NCBI GenBank assembly: GCA_035610835.1
Contig: CM069455.1
Span: 49,572,955-49,636,954 of the forward strand
Length of the DNA stretch: 64,000 bases
Direction of reading: 5' to 3'
Source: Ophiura sarsii
Taxonomy: Eukaryota > Echinodermata > Ophiuroidea > Amphilepidida > Ophiuridae
Shown one piece after another: positions 59,801 through 64,000 of this stretch. Each line of letters begins with the position of its first letter. Within the stretch, counting starts at the first letter, position 1. The translations under genes and the position numbers were made by a program. The notes beneath the pieces are model-generated. The model ran no database searches, was not told the DNA's origin, and worked only from the letters and a program-made list of their open reading frames with translations.

Positions 59801-62399
59801 ATCATTTACTGCTACGCACCAACATGACAAAGTAAGCGCAGCGCAGATCACTAAACCGAGAAACGGTACCACGAATACAATGCATATCAAGTTACATAGT
59901 GTAATGTCACGAACGCACGGTGTGTTTGCACAACGCAGTAGTTACGCCCCGAGTTACGCGACATTTAAATATTTTGTTTCCACGAACCCGACTGATCATG
60001 CTGATGGCGATTTTTAGTGGGGAAATATTTTTTAAATGCTGTCAAGTAACTTTTATAATTAATAACTGATATTACACGTCACGTCCGTATCATTAAATGA
60101 CGATTTAAAATCTACGATTTTGATTAAGGATAACGATTATGATAAGTTGCTTTGTCGAAAAGGATGATGTGGTGTTCTCAGCACTAGCGGAGTTCTTTCT
60201 AGTGGGATACATGAACACATGGATACATTAAAACAATCACTATCGCCAAATTAAAAGTAAGGGTTGTTGGGAGGTGGCGAGGGGAAAAAACAGGAAAAAG
60301 AACTCCCTTTTGAATCTTTACTTGTCTTTGGATAGTGAATTGTGGAGGGCAGTATAATAACACATTAAACGACGGTATAACTGGACAAACATTTTTCACG
60401 GACGTAAGCCCGTTTGCATATCAACTCGGACTTGTGCAATAAATTACTGAGGGGGGTGTAAGGGTTTTTCAACAGATTACCCACATTACTAGAAAATACT
60501 AAAAAACTACTATACGAGGGGCGGTCAGTAAATAATGAAAGTGATCATGGTATGGGATGCATGAGTGATTCTATTGAGGGGATAATGTGATCAATACAAA
60601 GTATGAACCTTTGTCTTTCAAACAATATAGTTTTGGATTTTTAAGTGTGAACTATGACGTCATAGCATTGTCTCAAAGTAAGTACACTTGGGACACTGCT
60701 AAATCAGTTATTTGGCGGGAAATTTGAATTGTTTTTATGAAACACGTGGTAAGAAGATTGCATAGCATGACATCAGAAGCAGGTAAATCCCGATTTTTTT
60801 TCGCATAAATATGATACAAAAGACAATAACTTTAATCCCTGTGGAATTTGGAATGTGTAGTATAAAAAGAAAAAGTAAGGAGAAGCAATTGAATAAAAGG
60901 TATACAAATATCAGTATTTCAAATAGCTAATTTTCATTAAAAAATGCCCAGTCAGTGAATCACTAATATTGCGGAAAATCAAACAATTTAGGAAAAATTC
61001 AAGCAATTAACCAGTTTGGAAGATTCCATATGATAGTTAACTAATTATCCGAACTTATTCGCATGAAACCTGCAGAAAAAATGCGCATGCGCAGACGGCA
61101 GATAATTTTGAAACGGGCCCAAAATGGCTAAAATCATGAAATTTACCAGATAAAAGCTTACTGTGCCTTCAAATTCTAATCAGAAATAATGGAAAATGCT
61201 TAAATCAATGTGTAAACATATTGTGATAGTCAAAATGAAGATATACAGGAATGTATCAATCAAAGATGGCTGCCACAACCTCTCTTATTACTGTTATCTT
61301 TAGAGCTACTAGATATGTATTGTGTAAGTAATCGTCATATAATTTCAATGGTTTGAGGAAATTTTATGAACAGCTCCTTTTGAAATCCCCACTATTATTG
61401 CTTTACATCCCACAACAATTTATTAAATTATAATCCCTCCATTGTTCTTTATCCTTTGTTGTTTTCTAAGGTATATTATTGCGAATCTTGCTAAATAAAA
61501 GCGTATTTGAGATGATCCCTTCTTGTTCGTAGTAAGGCATTCAGATCTAAAAAGCGTGTCAAACAGAGATAAGTGTGTATTCTAACCATGTGCCAAGTGT
61601 TATCTGTTTTATGCTTGCATTGCCGAGATATACGCAAATGTATCGATCAACCCATATTGAACATATTACATATCCAGCCAAATAATTGGCAGATTTTAGT
61701 CAGTGTCTGAAACCTATTGTGTTTATGTTAATGACGTTACATAACCAAAGGTATCTAACAATCCAAAAGTGTATTGTTTGAAAGACAAAGGTTCATACTT
61801 TGTATTGATCACATTATCGCCTCAATAGAATCACTCATGCATCCCATACCATGATCACTTTCATTATTTACTGACCGCCCCTCGTATATTGCCTGTTATA
61901 ACTCATTTTTTAAATGGAGGCAAGCCCTTTTGCATATCAGCTCTTCATATATTTGATTGTCAACGTGGATATTTACTGAATTTATATGCACTATACACAT
62001 TCTTATAACTTAATCAAGATTAATACGTATGATTACTTTGATTTACATACCCACTTTGTAATTTCATCGATGAACATAAACAGTGTCATTGCCACAAACA
62101 ATGATCCCATCAAATTACGATTGATCCGAACTCGATCTGCACTTATCGATTCGTGACTGAAACAATAACACATACCACATCAATTAATGAGATATTTGTT
62201 TATACTTATTGGCATGGGACCACACCAACAGGTACGATGGACAGTAAAACATATATCTCGAGAGCAATGATTAATGTTTTTGGTAGACTACTCACCGGAG
62301 TAAAGCTGTCACTACCAATGCAAAACCTAAACATAGTATTGACATGGAACATCCTACGTATGTTATCGTTGACAGTATCGCCTCATGGCTTGCAGAATC
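53830..62399 (-). CDS. adhesion-type G-protein-coupled receptor (class B2), 3' part of gene from TM1 to stop
   Basis: Nine minus-strand exons with agreeing phases encode TM1 to TM7 and a short cytoplasmic tail: 62296-62399, 62051-62156, 59521-59674, 59283-59349, 58850-58916, 57559-57644, 56827-56947, 56130-56171, 55234-55335, then a terminal exon at 53830-53880. Class B2 signatures are ITYVGCSMSILCL (TM1), FCWMLVEAVHLFRLI (TM3), YAIGYGLPAVIVSISVG (TM4), CWLSVKHGLIWAF (ECL2-TM5), LGITWVFGFFA (TM6) and FAILNSLQGV (TM7). Receptors of this family sit in the plasma membrane and couple a self-cleaved extracellular region to G proteins. The GPS/GAIN exons are not visible between 62400 and 64000, so the extracellular part lies outside the window. 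Subfamily and ligand cannot be assigned. It converges on the TIAM-like gene. Confidence 0.88.
54476..54811 (+). mobile_element. piggyBac-type MITE with TTAA duplication
   Basis: Same family and orientation as 40962-41319, flanked by TTAA at 54472-54475 and 54812-54815. It lies in an intron of the GPCR. Confidence 0.78.
55234..55335 (-). CDS. GPCR exon: helix 8 and cytoplasmic tail
   Basis: Acceptor aactctgacag, donor gtaacg. It reads VRRSMRAQWLKMTSNPVQPS, then SKSASTAASAANKE. The VR...R..W pattern follows TM7 in adhesion GPCRs; the rest is a Ser/Ala/Thr-rich tail. Phase 0/0. Confidence 0.8.
55760..55921 (+). other. possible terminal exon or relic, + strand, unassigned
   Basis: A good acceptor-like cttttcctag is followed by an open segment reading PGFRSEDDAFEEQFVQFGGK, then EQDGKFVFNAKS, to TAA at 55919. 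It is acidic and hydrophilic, but has no known family and lies antisense inside a GPCR intron. Confidence 0.2.
55853..56095 (-). pseudogene. possible reverse-transcriptase relic
   Basis: The minus-strand reading has LKIHINYSKRRTMVFVAPRD followed by VLMYIEVLDINLG, resembling the LKIN..KTK.MVF...(V)EYVE.F.YLG block of non-LTR reverse transcriptases. It is short and degenerate, in a GPCR intron. Confidence 0.35.
56130..56171 (-). CDS. GPCR microexon: end of TM7
   Basis: Acceptor gttatgtttcag, donor gtatgt, 14 codons: GVWLTCVCCFFNSE. It continues LNSLQ with GVW..., where family members have G.FIF.FHC, and ends with the N.E that precedes the VR motif of helix 8. Phase 0/0. Confidence 0.82.
56437..56600 (+). 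repeat. 22-bp minisatellite
   Basis: About seven units of aaaataagacaattttcttatc-like sequence (shown in part: aaaataagacaattttctta). It lies ~230 bases from the TM6-TM7 exon. Confidence 0.93.
56827..56947 (-). CDS. GPCR exon: TM6 and TM7
   Basis: Acceptor ttactctttcag, donor gtgggt. It reads IGVRSAFMLFPVLGITWVFG, then FFASYHVAFSYLFAILNSLQ. The LFPVLGITWVFG and FAILNSLQ motifs are unmistakable for class B2. It ends in phase 0. A 22-bp minisatellite and an old repeat fragment lie just downstream. Confidence 0.95.
57559..57644 (-). CDS. GPCR exon: TM5 end and ICL3
   Basis: Acceptor atttcttacacag, donor gtgagt. It reads LNTVVLCIVMKTTLKAANVR, then DNTSIDSI plus two bases. LN.VV...VM forms the end of TM5, followed by a short basic loop as in the family. 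Phase 2 joins the TM6 exon as Lys. Confidence 0.85.
57780..58080. repeat. degenerate ~70-90 bp tandem repeat
   Basis: Words such as agctttagg..., caaattcga, taaacac.attcacatgg and tggtaat recur four times. In a GPCR intron. Confidence 0.5.
58504..58748 (+). repeat. CCACGCGGC-family MITE
   Basis: It begins gatttccacgcggctattgg and ends catctgcagccgcctgtcgc; an uninterrupted relative of the split copy at 3003-3718. It ends ~100 bases from the 58850-58916 exon. Confidence 0.8.
58850..58916 (-). CDS. GPCR exon: ECL2 and TM5 start
   Basis: Acceptor tatcgattag, donor gtaagt. It reads CWLSVKHGLIWAFNGPVLGI, then ML. CWLS followed by .IWAF.GPV is diagnostic of adhesion GPCR ECL2/TM5, and the Cys should form the disulphide with TM3. 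It ends in phase 0. Confidence 0.92.
59109..59159 (-). CDS. candidate 51-bp cassette exon in ECL2 of the GPCR
   Basis: It is flanked by a cag acceptor and a gtaaaa donor, with length divisible by three and the same phase (2) as its neighbours. Inclusion would add 17 residues (RCGSLVRRTLMMWAVVR with the flanking base) between TM4 and the CWLS motif of ECL2, without a stop. Alternatively it is chance: the upstream A/T-rich tract gives a mediocre acceptor. cDNA would decide. Confidence 0.3.
59283..59349 (-). CDS. GPCR exon: TM4
   Basis: Acceptor tcctttcaag, donor gtaagt. It completes a Gly codon and reads LPAVIVSISVGVRHGFYGID, then N plus two bases. YAIGYG/LPAVIVSISVG is the conserved TM4 sequence. 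Phase 2 at the end joins either the 58850-58916 exon or the candidate cassette exon at 59109-59159. Confidence 0.88.
59521..59674 (-). CDS. GPCR exon: TM3 and start of TM4
   Basis: Acceptor tgctatttcag, donor gttcgt (weak GT context). It reads ELCKAFAIVLHFAFTSVFCW, then MLVEAVHLFRLIILVYGSER, then DLKMLYYAIGY. The Cys near the start is the conserved TM3 cysteine that pairs with ECL2, and CWMLVEAVHL is a class B2 hallmark. Joins TM2 directly in phase 0. Confidence 0.92.
60513..61886. mobile_element. 1.37-kb mariner-like element with long inverted repeats and TA duplication
   Basis: Terminal repeats start TACGAGGGGCGGTCAGTAAA and remain paired for ~130 bases (gatcatggtatgggatgcat, then aaaggttcatactttgtatt). 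TA flanks both ends. The size suits a mariner, but no open transposase frame remains. It lies in the GPCR intron between the TM2 and TM3 exons. Confidence 0.82.
62051..62156 (-). CDS. GPCR exon: ICL1 and TM2
   Basis: Acceptor attgtttcag, donor gtatgt. It reads HESISADRVRINRNLMGSLF, then VAMTLFMFIDEITKW. The R..I..NL motif matches the intracellular loop 1/TM2 boundary of class B receptors. It ends in phase 0, and the next exon is more than 2.3 kb away across a mariner-like insertion. Confidence 0.85.
62296..62399 (-). CDS. GPCR exon: TM1
   Basis: Acceptor taattcacag, donor gtgagt. It reads DSASHEAILSTITYVGCSMS, then ILCLGFALVVTALL plus two bases. HEAIL..ITYVGC.MSILCL is the usual start of TM1 in adhesion GPCRs, a few residues after the GPS cleavage site. 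It ends in phase 2. Confidence 0.85.
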
Positions 62400-62681
62400 C
62401 TGTGAATTACAAGAAAATACACACTGTGAGATTGAACACACACACGCTGTGTGAAAACTTTGGAATATAGCATTTGAATAATGTGTTGTATTAGTATTAG
62501 AGTTCGCATGGTTGTCAAGGGGACAATATTTAGCTTTCTTGTCAAATTCAACATGACTTGTACTCAAAATAATTAACTTTATTTAGGGAGCACATCAAAA
62601 CTCGACCGCGCGGCAACCGCCGGTTCCGCCCGGTTGGACCGCATATCATTGTTTAGAACAATAGAAACCGGCTGCAACCGC

Positions 62682-62817
62682 ACGGAACCCCACGGAACTT
62701 TCAACAGTCTTCTCAAGATCCACATTTCAGCAGCCATTATTCTGTTCTCATCTGCTTTGATTAGAGTCCATCCCTCCATACCATATCGGAGTACGCTCCA
62801 TACCAGTGCCTTAACAA
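62682..62817 (-). pseudogene. 3' fragment of a non-LTR reverse-transcriptase gene
   Basis: The minus strand reads VKALVWSVLRYGMEGWTLIK, then ADENRIMAAEMWILRRLLKV, the usual VK....SV..YG.E.WT..K.....L.A.EMW..RR.L region after the RT core. Only this piece is seen; it is cut at both sides. Confidence 0.7.
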
Positions 62818-62819
62818 AT

Positions 62820-64000
62820 GACCTCTGGCAAAATCTGAGACAATTGAAAATCGCTAATGTTACAAGTAGAGGTTTTCGCGGAGGAAGACTAAGAAATCGG
62901 GCCCACCAGAGTGAGACTAAGTTGCATTCAATATCTGTCAGAATTTCACAACGTCAACAATCACCGACATCGATTGCTCAGTTTAATCATGGACACTTGT
63001 TTAATCATGACAATAATAATTTTAATGTTAAAGTACTGTTCTCAAATCAAGAAAACCTTCTTCAAATACCCCGGAACTGCGCCCAGCAAAATCCCCTAAA
63101 TCGTATTAATGGCGTCAAAGCTGCCCTCGGGGTATGGAACGCCCGGTCATTAAAAAACAAAACTATCTCCTTATGTGACTATGTAATTGAAAAAGATCTT
63201 GACATAGTAGCAGTTACTGGAGTCATGGTAAAACGGAGATGACCGCGATAGTCCCATCCTCGCAGATATCACTAATACCTTCCCCACTACAACATCTTCC
63301 AGGTCCCACGTATTGGGAAAAAAGGAGGGGGTGTATTCGTTTTGGCCCGCAAAGGTTTCGTTGTGAAACAGAAAGAATCTCTAACTTTTAGGACGTTTGA
63401 GGTAATGCACCTTAGTGTTTCTTCAGGATCTTCATCAACAAGGATTTTCACCATCTATCGTCCGCCATACAGCAAGAAGAATCGTGCCACGCCGAAAGCA
63501 TTCTTTGAAGAGTTCGCAAGTCTCATGGAATCCGCGATCATCATTCCTGGACACATAATGCTCGTTGGTGACTTTAATCTCCACGTTAAAAAGTCTTCCG
63601 ACACTGATGCCAGGATATTCCTTGACTTGCTAAACTCCATTGGCTTAGAACAGCACGTGATAGGTCCCACACATCGCGGCGATCATACGCTGGATCTCAT
63701 CATCACTCGCAATTCAGACTCCTTCATTAGCAATGTCAACATTCTTCATGACTCACCATCTGATTTGTAATGTGAATCTCGTCCGCCCTCCATTGTCCAA
63801 GAAAGTTGTGAACCTTCGTAAATGGAAAGATCTAAACATCACTGATTTCAAGAAGGATATTCTGGGCTCTGAGTTAGTTGTTTCACCTGCTGATGATCTA
63901 GAAACGCTTACTGCACAATACGATCGTGTTCTTCGCGATGTGCTGGACAAACATGTACCTATTAAGAGCCAAATAATAACCCTCCGCCCCCATGCCCCAT
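62820..64000 (+). pseudogene. non-LTR retrotransposon (CR1/L2-like), ORF2 start with AP endonuclease, broken, runs off the window
   Basis: An N-terminal stretch (VTSRGFRGGRLRNRA) precedes the endonuclease: GVWNARSLKNK, then DLDIVAVTG, then GGGVFVLARKG, then IIIPGHIMLVGDFNLHVKKS, then GPTHRGDHTLDLIITR. Downstream are RPPLSKKVVNLRKWKDLNIT and DKHVPIKSQIITLRPHAP, the linker before the RT. GDFN and HTLDLIIT are AP-endonuclease motifs. Breaks: an apparent one-base insertion near 63218 displaces the catalytic Glu codon and is followed by a stop; a second shift near 63284; a third near 63750. It is an inactive copy. Confidence 0.85.

Noticed and set aside
59727..60017. 96-residue + strand frame in a GPCR intron
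   Set aside because: No splice support or domain; composition gives no sign of a real protein.
62634..63242. One 202-residue protein
   Set aside because: The first ~60 codons are the antisense of an RT fragment; only the part after ~62820 belongs to the plus-strand LINE.

Overview
The window is AT-rich animal nuclear DNA. It has spliced genes with GT-AG introns, very dense transposon debris, microsatellites, tRNA-derived SINEs and one 100-base scaffold gap (30809-30908). The gene content (a TIAM/still-life Rac exchange factor and an adhesion-type GPCR) and the repeat style fit an invertebrate, perhaps a marine deuterostome such as an echinoderm or hemichordate. That placement is inference; no marker here fixes the species. 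There is no prokaryotic or viral gene organisation and no CRISPR array.

Two host genes are supported and they converge. On the + strand, ten exons between 14198 and 30377 encode the linker, the whole DH domain and the first part of the PH domain of a TIAM1/TIAM2/still-life homologue. All junctions keep frame except one apparent one-base deletion in the exon at 25329-25543. The N-terminal part (PH-CC-Ex, RBD, PDZ in the family) lies to the left of the window or was not found. The 3' exons after 30377 were not found; some may lie in the gap. On the - strand, nine phase-consistent exons between 62399 and 53830 encode the seven-helix domain and the C-terminal tail, to a stop codon, of an adhesion GPCR (class B2). 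A further 51-bp frame-neutral candidate cassette exon falls in extracellular loop 2. The GPS/GAIN part must lie beyond the right side of the seven-helix exons and was not found.

Layout: 1-6380 holds SINE and MITE debris. 6380-14095 is an ~80-bp satellite interrupted by a ~5.9-kb inverted-repeat element (7831-13751) that itself contains smaller foldbacks. 14198-30377 is the TIAM-like gene; its introns hold mariner-like, Harbinger-like, piggyBac-like and foldback elements. 30378-53800 is a repeat-filled interval between the convergent genes, including a 1.78-kb tandem array (39.35-45.95 kb) whose units carry a TTAA-flanked MITE. 53830-62399 is the GPCR, with a 1.37-kb mariner-like element (60513-61886) in one intron. 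62570-64000 has two non-LTR retrotransposon fragments head to head, the right one running off the window.

The most instructive points are the nested and dated insertions: an empty site versus filled sites for the TTAA MITE, a Harbinger Myb gene broken by a 10-bp duplication and flanked by palindromic candidate binding sites, and a foldback whose arms carry an inverted piece of reverse transcriptase. Also notable are a duplicated exon-intron boundary and a frameshift in the TIAM-like gene, and the possible ECL2 cassette exon. I found no convincing wholly new biochemical system.
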